A stretch of 64,000 nucleotides of DNA, taken from positions 1 through 64,000 of the forward strand of contig DATABA010000012.1 in assembly GCA_036259835.1 (NCBI GenBank), written 5' to 3'. A model generated the notes under the pieces. It was not told the origin of the DNA and did not search any database. It was given only the letters and a program-made list of their open reading frames with translations. Of the stretch, positions 33,691 to 42,404 are shown one piece after another (position 1 is the stretch's first letter; every line of letters begins with the position of its first letter). The position numbers were made by a program, and so were the translations under genes. The stretch is from JALYGK01 sp036259835 (lineage in GTDB: Bacteria; Actinomycetota; UBA4738).

Positions 33691-34254
33691 ATGGATTCGC
33701 CAGGTTCCTCACTCCGTATCGCGGTTTGGGTGACTGTCGTCCTCGGTCTCGCCACCACGTGCGCCGAAGCGCCCCCACAACGCCGAACCACTGCCCCGGC
33801 GTGCCCGCGAGTAATCCCACCTGAAGGTCTCAATGCACCGTTGCTGCCACGAACCACGTGCTCGCTTCCGGAATTCGACCCGGCCCGTTTCCGTGTCTTG
33901 CTCGGGCAGTTGCGTGGGGTGCCGGTCGTCGTGAACATCTGGGGATCCTGGTGCGGCCCGTGCCTCGAGGAAGCGCCCGACCTTGCGCGTGTAGCCCGAG
34001 AACTCGAAGGCCGCGTGCAGTTCATTGGCGTCGACATCAACGATCTCCGAGTGCCCGCACAGAATTTCATTCGGCGTTTCGGGTGGCCGTACCCGAGCGT
34101 GTTCGATCAGCCGGGCGCGATCCGTGACGCCCTCGGCCTGGTCGGCCAGCCCCACACGGTCGTCTTCGACGCCTCGGGGACGCGAACGCTGGTCCATCCG
34201 GGCGCCATCACCGCACGACAACTTCGCGCCGAACTCCGAAGACTTCTGCGCTGA
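33691..34254 (+). CDS. Exported TlpA/ResA-like thioredoxin-fold protein
   Basis: A 187-residue thiol-disulfide oxidoreductase-like protein. The N-terminus has a hydrophobic export or anchor segment (residues 8-26). The thioredoxin fold carries the redox motif WCGPC (Cys88, Cys91) in VVNIWGSWCGPCLEEAPDLA, then VQFIGVDINDLRVPAQNFI and a cis-Pro region GLVGQPHTVVFDASGT. Such proteins act outside the membrane in reduction of cytochrome c or other disulfides. ATG at 33691 is preferred to a TTG at 33670. It lies 43 nt before the SpoIID gene, so the two are likely co-transcribed. Confidence 0.88.
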   Translation: MDSPGSSLRIAVWVTVVLGLATTCAEAPPQRRTTAPACPRVIPPEGLNAPLLPRTTCSLPEFDPARFRVLLGQLRGVPVVVNIWGSWCGPCLEEAPDLARVARELEGRVQFIGVDINDLRVPAQNFIRRFGWPYPSVFDQPGAIRDALGLVGQPHTVVFDASGTRTLVHPGAITARQLRAELRRLLR

Positions 34255-34297
34255 TCCGCTCTGTGGGGTGACCCGACCCCCTGCTAGCTTCGATCGC

Positions 34298-36028
34298 ATG
34301 CCGCGCCGCCTGGTCGCAGGGGCCGCTATCGCCTCAATCGCTGTCGCGATGACTCTGGCCGTCACGCCCGCGCAGTCGGCCCCGCGACGGCTCCCGCGAG
34401 TCAGGTTCGTGGCGTCTCCCGGCGCCTCCATCGAGGTTTTCGGCCGCTACCCGAAGGTCGACTCCTCATGCCGCCGGCCGGTTCAGCCGGTCCTTCGGGC
34501 GCGGTATCCCGGCACCGTCGAGGTGGGGAAGGCTCGCGACGGGAGCCTGTTCGTGATCGGCGTCCTTCCCTTCGAGAGCTACCTCGAGGGCTTGGCAGAA
34601 GTGCCTCGACAATGGCCAATGGAAGTGCTGAAGGCGCAGGTCGTGGCGGCGCGTTCGTACGCGCTGGCGCAGCTCGATCGCCGATCGGACGAGGGGGCCG
34701 CTCTCGGGTACGACCTCTGCGCCACCACGGCGTGCCAGGTCTATGCCGGAATGGCCGTGTCGCACGGGCCGTACGGCGATCGATGGCGGAAGGCGGTGCT
34801 CGCCACCTCTCGTCAGGTGCTTCTCTACGAAGGCGAGCCCGCCGAAACCGTGTATTCCTCCACCTCGAACGGCCGGACGTACGGCAACGATGAGGTGTTC
34901 GGGTCCGACCCGCTTCCGTATCTCCGGCCCGTGCGCGAACGCGACGACGGGACTTCGCCGCTCTCGCGGTGGCGCGTGAGGATTCCACTCGCCGACCTTC
35001 GCCGGTTCCTTCGAGCGGGGGGTGACTGGTCGAGCGGCCCTATCGCCGCAGTCCGGCGGCGGGGAGAAACGATTCTCATCAGGGGACCGGGCGGGATCGA
35101 GAGGCTCGAGGCCGACGAATTCAGGTCGAGCGTGAACTACTGGGCGCCGTGCCTCCGACCAGATGCGTATCCGACGGTCGATGCAGGGACGCGGCTGCCG
35201 CAGACCATTCCATCTCGGTGGTTCCGAGCGCAGATGAACGGGCGATCGCTCGTGGTTCGCGGCCGCGGCTGGGGGCACGGCGTCGGGTTGGTGCAGTGGG
35301 GCGCGTACGGGAAGGCGCGGCGGGGCCTTTCGTACCGCGAGATCCTCGGTTATTACTACGGCGGACTCTCACCGCAACCCTATGCGATCCCCTCTCAGAT
35401 ACGAATCGGGACCGCCGTCGGACTGAGGGCAGTTCGGGTCGAAGGCGATGTGGAGATCCGGGCACCGCGAGGCCGACGCCCGCCCGGCCCGTGGCTGGTC
35501 ACGGGTGGAAAGCGGTTACGAGTTCGACAAGGCCCTCCCGCACCGGACCAGATCCGTCCCGGATACATCCTCCGAGCTCCCGAGCGCTTCCGCCCGGGCC
35601 GTTCGTTCAGTGTGCGGCTGTTCGTTCCGCAGCTTTCGGTGGTGCGGCTGGTATTGGAACGCGACGGCCAACGGACCGCTGTGAGTCCCGAGGTCACGGA
35701 GGAGCCCGGGACCGCGCGCATCGAAGGGCGCATCCCCATCGGCATCGCCGGCGGCCGGTACTCCTTGCGCGCCGTGGTCACCGACGGGGTCGACATCGTC
35801 ACCACGAACGGGCGCGACGTTCGGGTCGTGGGCGGAGAACAGACAACGGAGCCGGATCCGTCCCCGACGGTTCGGCCTTCGCCGCGGGTCTCGCCGAGCC
35901 CGGGTCAATCGTCGCCATCGGCGGGAGAGATCGGCGGGCGTGTGGCCATCGCTGTCACGGGGGCCGCGGTGCTCATCGGCGCGGCGTTCATCCTGGCGCG
36001 ATCACGGCGACGCCGACCATGGCAATGA
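34298..36028 (+). CDS. SpoIID/LytB-domain protein, exported and membrane-anchored
   Basis: SpoIID-type proteins are lytic transglycosylase-like amidase enhancers that act on peptidoglycan. The 576-residue protein has a signal peptide (residues 5-26), then the SpoIID core: ESYLEGLAEVPRQWPMEVLK, AQVVAARSYALAQLDR, VYSSTSNGRTYGNDEV, and the C-terminal motif RGWGHGVGLVQWGAYGKA. About 200 residues of beta-rich sequence, a Pro/Ser linker and a transmembrane helix (about residues 547-568) with a basic end follow. In Bacillus SpoIID works in engulfment; related proteins occur in non-sporulating bacteria as general cell-wall enzymes. No other sporulation genes are seen here. Confidence 0.88.
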   Translation: MPRRLVAGAAIASIAVAMTLAVTPAQSAPRRLPRVRFVASPGASIEVFGRYPKVDSSCRRPVQPVLRARYPGTVEVGKARDGSLFVIGVLPFESYLEGLAEVPRQWPMEVLKAQVVAARSYALAQLDRRSDEGAALGYDLCATTACQVYAGMAVSHGPYGDRWRKAVLATSRQVLLYEGEPAETVYSSTSNGRTYGNDEVFGSDPLPYLRPVRERDDGTSPLSRWRVRIPLADLRRFLRAGGDWSSGPIAAVRRRGETILIRGPGGIERLEADEFRSSVNYWAPCLRPDAYPTVDAGTRLPQTIPSRWFRAQMNGRSLVVRGRGWGHGVGLVQWGAYGKARRGLSYREILGYYYGGLSPQPYAIPSQIRIGTAVGLRAVRVEGDVEIRAPRGRRPPGPWLVTGGKRLRVRQGPPAPDQIRPGYILRAPERFRPGRSFSVRLFVPQLSVVRLVLERDGQRTAVSPEVTEEPGTARIEGRIPIGIAGGRYSLRAVVTDGVDIVTTNGRDVRVVGGEQTTEPDPSPTVRPSPRVSPSPGQSSPSAGEIGGRVAIAVTGAAVLIGAAFILARSRRRRPWQ

Positions 36029-36062
36029 GCGACTGAAGTGCGCTGCTACCATCGCTGGTGCC

Positions 36063-36254
36063 ATGGCAGCGGTTTGCGAAATCTGCGGGAAAACGCCGGG
36101 GTTCGGCATGAAGGTGTCGCACTCACACAGGAGGTCCAACCGGCGTTGGAACCCCAACATTCAGAAGGTTCGGGCGCTCGTCAACGGTGCCCCGCGCCGG
36201 CTGAACGTGTGCACGTCCTGTCTCCGCGCCGGCAAGGTCACCCGCGCCGTCTGA
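36063..36254 (+). CDS. rpmB: 50S ribosomal protein L28
   Basis: A 63-residue L28 starting MAAVCEICGKTPGFGMKVSH, followed by HRRSNRRWNPNIQKVRALV and the second cysteine pair in NVCTSCLRAGKVTR. The CxxC pairs mark the zinc-binding form. The start ATG at 36063 is favoured over the longer frame. It lies downstream of the SpoIID gene on the same strand and is convergent with thiD. Confidence 0.96.
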   Translation: MAAVCEICGKTPGFGMKVSHSHRRSNRRWNPNIQKVRALVNGAPRRLNVCTSCLRAGKVTRAV

Positions 36255-36262
36255 ACCGGTCG

Positions 36263-37129
36263 CTACCTCAGCACGCCCTCTTCTGATCCGCCCGGACCGA
36301 CGTGCTCCTCTGGCGGGGCCAGGAGTCGCCAGCCAGGGCTGACCGGACCGATCCCCTCGCCGATCCGAAGGCCGTGACGAATCGCCTGCGTGACGAATTC
36401 CTTGCCCTTCCGCACGGCGTCCAAAAGCCCGTCACCCCGAGCGAGAAACGACGCGATGGCCGAGGAGAGCACGCATCCCGTTCCGTGGGTGTGGGGGGTG
36501 TCGATTCGCTCGGCGCTCAGCCACTCCAGGGACGTCCCCTCGACGAAAAGGTCGTCGGACTCCGGTTCGTTGAGATGGCCGCCCTTGACCAGAACCGCGA
36601 CTGGACCCAGAGCCTGAATGGCTTTAGCCGCTTCGATCATGTCGTCCTTCGTCTTCACGTCGAAGCCGGCGAGCCCAGACGCTTCCGGAAGGTTCGGCGT
36701 CACCACCGTGGCGAGCGGGAGGATTCGTTGCCGGAGTGCGTCGACCGCGTCCGGCCGAAGGAGCGGGTCCCCGTGTTTCGAAACGAAGACCGGATCGACG
36801 ACCAGGTTCGGCACACCGACTTCCGCAACGGCGGCGCCGACCGCCTCGATGATTTCCGTGTTGGACAGCATCCCGGTCTTCGCGGCATCCACACCAATAT
36901 CCGTAACCACGGCCCGGATCTGGTTCGCCACGACCTCGGGCGGTATATCCGCGACGCCCGTCACGCCCTTCGTGTTCTGAACGGTGACCGAGGTGAGCGC
37001 GCTCATGCCCCACACGCCGAGAACCGCAAAGGTCTTCAGGTCGGCCTGAATCCCGGCACCCCCGCCGGAATCTGAACCGGCGATCGTCAGTGCCCGCGGA
37101 ACCGCAGCCGCGTGGCGCTCAGCGTCCAA
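36263..37129 (-). CDS. thiD: Hydroxymethylpyrimidine (phosphate) kinase ThiD
   Basis: ThiD phosphorylates HMP and HMP-P for thiamine synthesis. The 288-residue ribokinase-fold protein has ALTIAGSDSGGGAGIQADLK, the block VTVQNTKGVTGV, KTGMLSNTEII, VDPVFVSKHGDPLL, LVKGGHLNE and the ATP/anion-hole motif THGTGCVLSSAIAS. The only plausible start is TTG at 37129, inside the end of thiL, with AAAGGA about 10 nt upstream. It forms a thiL-thiD operon. Confidence 0.93.
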   Translation of the reverse strand: MDAERHAAAVPRALTIAGSDSGGGAGIQADLKTFAVLGVWGMSALTSVTVQNTKGVTGVADIPPEVVANQIRAVVTDIGVDAAKTGMLSNTEIIEAVGAAVAEVGVPNLVVDPVFVSKHGDPLLRPDAVDALRQRILPLATVVTPNLPEASGLAGFDVKTKDDMIEAAKAIQALGPVAVLVKGGHLNEPESDDLFVEGTSLEWLSAERIDTPHTHGTGCVLSSAIASFLARGDGLLDAVRKGKEFVTQAIRHGLRIGEGIGPVSPGWRLLAPPEEHVGPGGSEEGVLR

Positions 37130-38126
37130 AGTGATCCCATCCTTTCGGCTCCAGAGGGTGCTCCGTTCCGTCGGCGTGCACGGCCGTGACTCCGGAGCCA
37201 TCCACGATCTCACCGATCTCGGTCAACGGCGTTCCGAACCGTTCCGTAATCCTGGCCACCACGCGCGGCAGCACCTCCGGTCCCAGCGTCGCGAGAAGCT
37301 CGTAGTCCTCTCCGCCCTCCATCGCAAGCTCGACCGCGTCGACGCCAAGGAACTTCTCGACTTCTGTCAGTCCACCCGCCACCGGCAGCGCCGAGAGGTG
37401 GACTCGGGCTGCGACCTCACTCTCGCGGCAAAGACGATGCAGGTCCTTCGCCAGTCCGTCGGAGAGGTCGATCATCGCCGTCGCGCCGGCCGCTGCGAGC
37501 GTCTCTCCCTCCTCGACCCGAGCCACCGGCCGGGCGAAGGCTTGAAGCAACGACCGACCCACGTCGGTCCCGAGAGCCTCGCGTACCTCATCCGGGTTCG
37601 CCTGAACCAGGCGCAGGCCGCCCGCCGCCCCGCCAAGCGATCCCGTCACCACCACTCGATCGCCCGGGCGCGCTCCGGACCGGGTCACCGCTCTGTTCTT
37701 CGCCACCTCCCCGGTCACGGCGACAGAGATCACCGTTTCGTCCGCACGAGACAGGTCCCCTCCAACAACCGCCATCCCGTACCGGGCGGCGGCGTCTCGC
37801 AGGCCTCCGTAGAGTTCGATCACCCATGGCATCTCGATTCGCTCCGGTATCGCCAACGACACCAGTCCATACCGAGGACGGCCACCCATCGCCGCGACGT
37901 CGCTGACGTTCACGGTCAAGGACTTGTAGCCGAGGTCTCGTGGAGACGTCGTATCCAGAGTGAAGTGGACGTCCTCAACCAGGAGGTCCGCCGTCAAGAT
38001 CTCGAGCGCTGAATCGAAGTCGACCAACGCTCCGTCGTCCCCCGGGCCGACCCGGAGTCCGGGAGCGTCATCCGCGAGGATGGTTCGAAGGGCACCCGTC
38101 AGCTCGTCTTCCGTGAAAGGGCTCAT
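37119..38126 (-). CDS. thiL: Thiamine-monophosphate kinase
   Basis: ThiL converts thiamine phosphate to thiamine diphosphate. From ATG at 38126 the protein has 335 residues (MSPFTEDELTGALRTIL). Motifs are VGPGDDGALVDF, the metal-binding LTADLLVEDVHFTLD, GYKSLTVNVSDVAAMGGRP, VVGGDLSRADETVISV and MEGGEDYELLATL, all characteristic of the PurM-like AIR synthase fold of ThiL. The 3' end overlaps the thiD start by 11 nt. It is divergent from a dodecin gene. Confidence 0.95.
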   Translation of the reverse strand: MSPFTEDELTGALRTILADDAPGLRVGPGDDGALVDFDSALEILTADLLVEDVHFTLDTTSPRDLGYKSLTVNVSDVAAMGGRPRYGLVSLAIPERIEMPWVIELYGGLRDAAARYGMAVVGGDLSRADETVISVAVTGEVAKNRAVTRSGARPGDRVVVTGSLGGAAGGLRLVQANPDEVREALGTDVGRSLLQAFARPVARVEEGETLAAAGATAMIDLSDGLAKDLHRLCRESEVAARVHLSALPVAGGLTEVEKFLGVDAVELAMEGGEDYELLATLGPEVLPRVVARITERFGTPLTEIGEIVDGSGVTAVHADGTEHPLEPKGWDHFGR

Positions 38127-38162
38127 AATCCGAGCGTACTCGCGAGGTCGGAAGGGGGCGAG

Positions 38163-38369
38163 ATGCCGGTTATCAACACCATCGAGCTCGAAGGCGTATC
38201 CACAGAGTCGTGGGGCGAGGCCGCGCGGCAAGCCCTCAAGGAAGCGGCGAAGACCATCCGGGGGATCAACAGGCTGGAGGTCCTCTCAACCAGCACGCGC
38301 GTCGAGGGCGCTCGAATCGTGGAGTACCGAACGGAGGTCCGGCTTTACTTCACGGTGGAGCAGCGGTAG
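38163..38369 (+). CDS. Dodecin-family protein (first copy)
   Basis: A 68-residue dodecin-like protein: the beta-strand IELEGVSTESWGEAARQAL, an alpha-helix EAAKTIRGINRLEVLS, and the final strands YRTEVRLYFTVEQR. Dodecins form 12-mers that bind flavin or other ligands. The tryptophan that stacks on flavin in archaeal and mycobacterial dodecins is replaced in this copy (INRLEV), so flavin binding is uncertain. The last 20 nt overlap the 3' end of the convergent sulfatase-fold gene. Confidence 0.88.
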   Translation: MPVINTIELEGVSTESWGEAARQALKEAAKTIRGINRLEVLSTSTRVEGARIVEYRTEVRLYFTVEQR

Positions 38370-39945
38370 CCCGAAGCGGCTGAGACTGCCCGTTCCGGAT
38401 CAGAGGTGTCGTCCGGATAAAGCGGTAGAGGTGCTTCTTCAGGTCGGCGAACGCGAAATTCTCATCCCGAAGAAGCGGCAGCCCCGCCTCGAAGTACAGA
38501 TTGAAGAGCAGCCGGAAGGTGTTCACGTTGCTGATCGTTGGGTAGAGCCCCGCTCTCTTCAGGTTCACGCCGGGCAGGTACATCGCGTTCAGGTTGAAGA
38601 ATTTCCGGTAGAGGATCTTCAGCCGAGGCCTCTCACTCCACCTCGTCGGTTCGCCCTCGTAGGGTCCCTCGTCCGATTGCAGGATGATCACCGGACGCTG
38701 CTTCCTCGGAACGGCCAGCCGCCGGTTCACGAACTCCGTGAGCTTCTTGTTGAGCCACATGACCTGCTCCAGGTAGTTGCGCTCCCGCGTTCGCGTCGAT
38801 TGAACGTCCAGTGAGACGTACCGTCCATTTCGATCCAGGACAAAGGGACCGTGCGGAACCAGGAAGTGAGCGAACACGAACTTCGGGCTATCCACCTTGC
38901 GGGCCGTCTCCTCGAGGGCGCGAAAGTTGAACCAGGCTCGTGAATATTCGCGTTTGCGGAAGCTCTCTCCGGTGATCTGCGACAGCGCGGTTCCTTCCAG
39001 AATGTTCTGGGCCACTTCCGAGAGCCCCTTGAACTTGATGTTGATGTCCGCCAGTGGGCTCCTCGCCGTCGGACCCCACCACGAACCCAGGTGTACGTAC
39101 GTGTAGTCGAGGTCTTTGAGGTACTTCCCGACCGCGTGCCGCTGCAGCATGTCCTTGAGCGGAGCGGTGTCGCCGGTGTTCTCCCCCATGCGTGGCGTGA
39201 GGAAGTCCAGGTAGCGCATGTTGAGCTCGGAGGCCAGAGACAGCAGCGTGCGCGGGTAGTTCGCGGTGCTTCGGTTCGCAACGTAGAAACCCTTGCGCTC
39301 CAGGAAGTCGAGGAAGGGGCGGTTGCTGAACCCGAACTGCTCCCTGAAAACCTTCTCGCCGGCGTACGTGTCGAAAATGAAGAAATAGATGTCGGGCTTT
39401 CGAACCGTCGGGGCCAGTGGAGGCCGATTTTGGAGCTCACGCGGAACGTCGATCCCGCGTGTTGGCTCGGTGCTTCTGAAGTTGTAGTAGCCGATCTGCC
39501 CCGCGTTGAGCAGCACCAGCGCCGCCCCGATCACATTCAGCCCCTTGGTGATCTCCGGAACGTACTTCCGCGCGCGAGCCGCCAGGAAAACCGCGCCGAT
39601 GGCGACGGCAACCCACACCGCAAGCACGAGCTCGCGCCGGCCAATCGTCACACCGCCCACGGTCCAGCCCTCGATGGGGCGGAAGATCGCGCCATAGGCA
39701 AAGAACAGGAACACCACTGCCGTCGTCGCGAGGCCGGCCTTTCGCGCGCTCCGCAACAGGGGCGTCAGGACGAGGGTGAGAACTGCCGCAGCGCCAACCG
39801 AAATAACGAGCGGCCAAGCGACGTCGCGGAACCCCACGTCCTCCTCGATGTTGCTCGCCCACAAGTTGAGCACCGGAAACGCCGCGAACAACAAGGGATG
39901 CAGCGGAAACGGACGTCTGGCGAACAGGGTTTTCAACCGGGGCAT
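38350..39945 (-). CDS. Membrane-bound sulfatase-fold (alkaline phosphatase superfamily) protein
   Basis: A 531-residue protein with four to five transmembrane helices in residues 15-150 and a large extracytoplasmic domain. The latter begins KPDIYFFIFDTYAGEKVF, with the metal-binding Asp and the position of the nucleophile, and contains FVFAHFLVPHGPFVLDRNG and VIILQSDEGPYEGEP. The layout is that of LTA-synthase/phosphoglycerol-transferase-like enzymes, which transfer phospho-headgroups to envelope polymers, but the catalytic Thr/Ser cannot be assigned securely (YAGE replaces the usual region). A role in envelope glycopolymer modification is inference. It is divergent from pckA. Confidence 0.82.
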   Translation of the reverse strand: MPRLKTLFARRPFPLHPLLFAAFPVLNLWASNIEEDVGFRDVAWPLVISVGAAAVLTLVLTPLLRSARKAGLATTAVVFLFFAYGAIFRPIEGWTVGGVTIGRRELVLAVWVAVAIGAVFLAARARKYVPEITKGLNVIGAALVLLNAGQIGYYNFRSTEPTRGIDVPRELQNRPPLAPTVRKPDIYFFIFDTYAGEKVFREQFGFSNRPFLDFLERKGFYVANRSTANYPRTLLSLASELNMRYLDFLTPRMGENTGDTAPLKDMLQRHAVGKYLKDLDYTYVHLGSWWGPTARSPLADINIKFKGLSEVAQNILEGTALSQITGESFRKREYSRAWFNFRALEETARKVDSPKFVFAHFLVPHGPFVLDRNGRYVSLDVQSTRTRERNYLEQVMWLNKKLTEFVNRRLAVPRKQRPVIILQSDEGPYEGEPTRWSERPRLKILYRKFFNLNAMYLPGVNLKRAGLYPTISNVNTFRLLFNLYFEAGLPLLRDENFAFADLKKHLYRFIRTTPLIRNGQSQPLRATAAPP

Positions 39946-40038
39946 TCGGATTGGAGATTGTAGTGAGCGGAATCGCGCTTGGGGCGCACGCGTCGGCTAG
40001 AATCGCCGTCTCCCAATTGCCAACAAGAGGTGGATGTG

Positions 40039-41550
40039 GTGCGCGCAAAGCGTGTTTTCGACAATCCAACGCCCGAAGAGCTCCGGCGGCTCACCGAGGA
40101 GATGCCGAACTGCCGGATCACCGAATTCGACAACGTCAATGTCCAGACGAAGGTAACGTCTCGCAGCTCGGGTTCAACGTTCATCGTCACCGATGACGCC
40201 GGAGTCACGGACGGAAAGACCATGAGCCGCGCCGACTACGAGCGGCTGGCCAAAATGCAGGACGACCACATCGCCGAACAGGAGATGCTCGTCATCGACG
40301 GGTACATCGGCAACGTCGAGGACTTTCGGACGCCTGCCCGACTGACCATCGAGAAGGCCGGAGCGAACATCGCCGGCATGCAGCAGAAGCTGTATTACGC
40401 CCGAGAGAGCGGCGAGCCCGAAGTGCACGTGATCTACACGCCGTCGCTGATGGCGTCCGGGTATCCGGATGACCGCTGCATCGCGGTGGACCTGGAGAAC
40501 GGGGTCACTCGGGTGATCGGTTCGGACTACTTCGGCGAGTCGAAGAAGAGTGGCCTTCGGATGTGGAACCGCATCATCTACGACCGTGGAGGTCTCGCCC
40601 TCCATGCCGGGTGCAAGTCCGTTCCAGCCAACGGCGACGAAAAAGTTTTCCTGATTATCGGGCTCTCCGGCACTGGCAAGACCACCACGACGTTCACCAC
40701 GCAGAACAATTCGCTCCCCGTGCAAGACGATTTCATCGCGCTCATGCCCGGCGGAAAGGTCTACGGCAGCGAGAACGGCTGCTTCGCCAAGACGTTCTCA
40801 CTCGACCCCGACTTCGAACCGAACATCTACCGGGCCGTCACCAGCCGGGGGTCATACCTCGAGAACGTCTACCAGGACGAAAACGGAAAGGTGAACTTCT
40901 TCGAGACCTCCTACACGAAGAACGGTCGGGCGGTGTTCTCCCTAGCCGACCTCGGTGATTTCAAGGACGCCCGAGACCTCGACCGCGTGGACTATCTCCT
41001 GATCCTAAATTGGAACGAGAACATCGTCCCGGCGGTCGCTCGCCTGTCGCAGGTTCAGGCCGCCACCTACTTCATGCTCGGAGAGACCACCGGCACGTCC
41101 GCGGGCGGAAAGGCGGAGGAGGGCAAGTTCCTGCGTGTTCCGGGGACGAACCCGTTCTTCCCACTCCGACACGGGCTCCAGGGGAACCGCTTCCTGGAGC
41201 TGCTGGACTCCCATCCGATGGAGGTCTTTCTCCTAAACACGGGAAGAGTCGGCGGGCGAGAGGACGACGAGCGGTCGAAGAAGGTGAAAATCCCGCACTC
41301 CTCCGCGATCGTGAAGGCCATCGCCGAGCAGACCATCAAGTGGACCGGCGATCCGGAGTTCGGCTACGAGGTAGCTGACGACGTCCCTGGCATCGACGAT
41401 CCCGAGCTGCTGCAGCCCCGGCGGCTCTACGAACGTCAGGGGCGGCTCGACGAGTACGACGCGTTCGTCCAGCGTTTCAAGCACGAGCGCGTGGAGACGC
41501 TCTCGAAGTACTCCGATCTCTCGGACGAGATCGTCAGGGCCGCCGGCTAA
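40039..41550 (+). CDS. pckA: ATP-dependent phosphoenolpyruvate carboxykinase
   Basis: PckA converts oxaloacetate and ATP to PEP, the entry to gluconeogenesis. The ~503-residue protein has the ATP-type kinase motif VFLIIGLSGTGKTTTTFTTQ, metal and substrate-binding NSLPVQDDFIALMPGG, GCFAKTFSLD and ARLSQVQAATYFMLGE. The GTG start at 40039 (or 40036) follows AGAGG by 8 (or 5) nt. Many actinomycetes use the unrelated GTP-dependent enzyme, so the ATP type is a useful lineage clue. The gene stands alone between divergent and convergent neighbours. Confidence 0.95.
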   Translation: MRAKRVFDNPTPEELRRLTEEMPNCRITEFDNVNVQTKVTSRSSGSTFIVTDDAGVTDGKTMSRADYERLAKMQDDHIAEQEMLVIDGYIGNVEDFRTPARLTIEKAGANIAGMQQKLYYARESGEPEVHVIYTPSLMASGYPDDRCIAVDLENGVTRVIGSDYFGESKKSGLRMWNRIIYDRGGLALHAGCKSVPANGDEKVFLIIGLSGTGKTTTTFTTQNNSLPVQDDFIALMPGGKVYGSENGCFAKTFSLDPDFEPNIYRAVTSRGSYLENVYQDENGKVNFFETSYTKNGRAVFSLADLGDFKDARDLDRVDYLLILNWNENIVPAVARLSQVQAATYFMLGETTGTSAGGKAEEGKFLRVPGTNPFFPLRHGLQGNRFLELLDSHPMEVFLLNTGRVGGREDDERSKKVKIPHSSAIVKAIAEQTIKWTGDPEFGYEVADDVPGIDDPELLQPRRLYERQGRLDEYDAFVQRFKHERVETLSKYSDLSDEIVRAAG

Positions 41551-41560
41551 GCCGGCTTAG
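41547..41560. repeat. 14-bp perfect palindrome over convergent stop codons
   Basis: CTAAGCCGGCTTAG is perfectly self-complementary and contains both the TAA of pckA and the TAA of the convergent DUF3618 gene. It may be a by-product of two stops facing each other, or a very short bidirectional hairpin. There is no T-run, so termination activity is doubtful. Confidence 0.6.
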
Positions 41561-41955
41561 CGCACGACCAGGGTTCGGTTCAGGCGCCGCAGCTGTCGGA
41601 GCTCGGCAAGTCGAACCGCCGTCCAGACCCCACCCGCGGCGATCGCCCACAGCTTCCACCGCTCGTCGTCCGACTTCTTCGATCTCCGCGTACTCACGCG
41701 GCCCGGCAGCACCCGGCCCATGATCCTGGCCGGGAACTTCTGGGCGGCCGCTCTCGCTTTCGCCCGCCGCCGTACGCCTCGGGCGACCAGCACGGCCGCT
41801 CCGATAGCGAACACTGTTCCTGCGATGGGGAGCGCCAGGCGGCGCCCGCTGCTCACCCGGTCCCGAAGGCGGTCCTCGAACTCCTGGAGCTCCGTCCCGA
41901 GCCGGTCTCTTGTCTCCTCGATGTGTCTTACTGTTTGGTCTGCGCTTTGGCCCAT
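41557..41955 (-). CDS. DUF3618 membrane protein
   Basis: A 132-residue protein starting at ATG 41955 (MGQSADQTVRHIEETRDRLG). The N-terminal helix with HIEETRDRLGTELQEFEDRL is the DUF3618 signature; one or two hydrophobic helices follow (about residues 42-58 and 100-118), with Arg/Lys-rich loops. DUF3618 proteins pair with holin-X-like proteins in actinomycetes, as here, where the upstream gene overlaps this one by 28 nt. Function unknown; a membrane or envelope role is likely. Confidence 0.78.
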   Translation of the reverse strand: MGQSADQTVRHIEETRDRLGTELQEFEDRLRDRVSSGRRLALPIAGTVFAIGAAVLVARGVRRRAKARAAAQKFPARIMGRVLPGRVSTRRSKKSDDERWKLWAIAAGGVWTAVRLAELRQLRRLNRTLVVR

Positions 41956-42317
41956 TCCGCATCCTCCCGTAGCGTCCGCTTCGTCTCCGGAGCGACCGGA
42001 CTCTTCAACAGCCGCATTGCAAACCACACCGCGACAACCGCGATGACCAGAAACCCCCCGGCGACCACGAGCCTCGATGCCCATGGCGCCAGCACCTCGT
42101 CGAGCGCGGTGGAGGCCGCCAGACCCAGGAAGGCCAGGACGAACAGCGCCAGGAGCGCGGCAAACGCGATGGCACCCGCCGCCTTCAGGCGGGCGTTGAC
42201 CGCCTCGACGATCTCGATCCGCGCCAGCTCGACTTCCTTCTTCACCAACGTGGCTACGTCGGTCGTGATCGACCGGACGAGGTCGGGCATCGATTGGTCG
42301 TTGGGGTCTTTGTCCAT
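41928..42317 (-). CDS. Actinobacterial holin-X/phage-holin-3_6 family membrane protein
   Basis: A 129-residue protein (ATG 42317, MDKDPNDQSMPDLVRSIT). An amphipathic N-terminal helix SITTDVATLVKKEVELARIE is followed by two transmembrane helices (about residues 48-70 and 82-102) and a charged tail. This is the pattern of PF07332 proteins, which despite the name are ordinary chromosomal membrane proteins usually found with DUF3618. No phage genes are nearby. Probably co-translated with the DUF3618 gene, which it overlaps. Confidence 0.82.
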   Translation of the reverse strand: MDKDPNDQSMPDLVRSITTDVATLVKKEVELARIEIVEAVNARLKAAGAIAFAALLALFVLAFLGLAASTALDEVLAPWASRLVVAGGFLVIAVVAVWFAMRLLKSPVAPETKRTLREDAEWAKAQTKQ

Positions 42318-42404
42318 GTGTGCGGGACTTCTGGGGAGCCGCACCCCGCTCCCATTGGCGGCTTTCTTCTCAAGCGAATTCCCGCGCCGGGGGCGGCGGA
42401 AACC

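Noticed and set aside
39998..40003. TAGAAT as pckA promoter -10 box
   Set aside because: A good hexamer, but no -35-like sequence at the right distance; not strong enough to list as a feature.
41547..41560. Bidirectional terminator between pckA and the DUF3618 gene
   Set aside because: Only a 7-bp perfect palindrome without loop or T-run; likely formed by facing stop codons.
41928..42317. Phage holin suggesting a prophage
   Set aside because: PF07332-type proteins are common chromosomal membrane proteins paired with DUF3618; no other phage genes.
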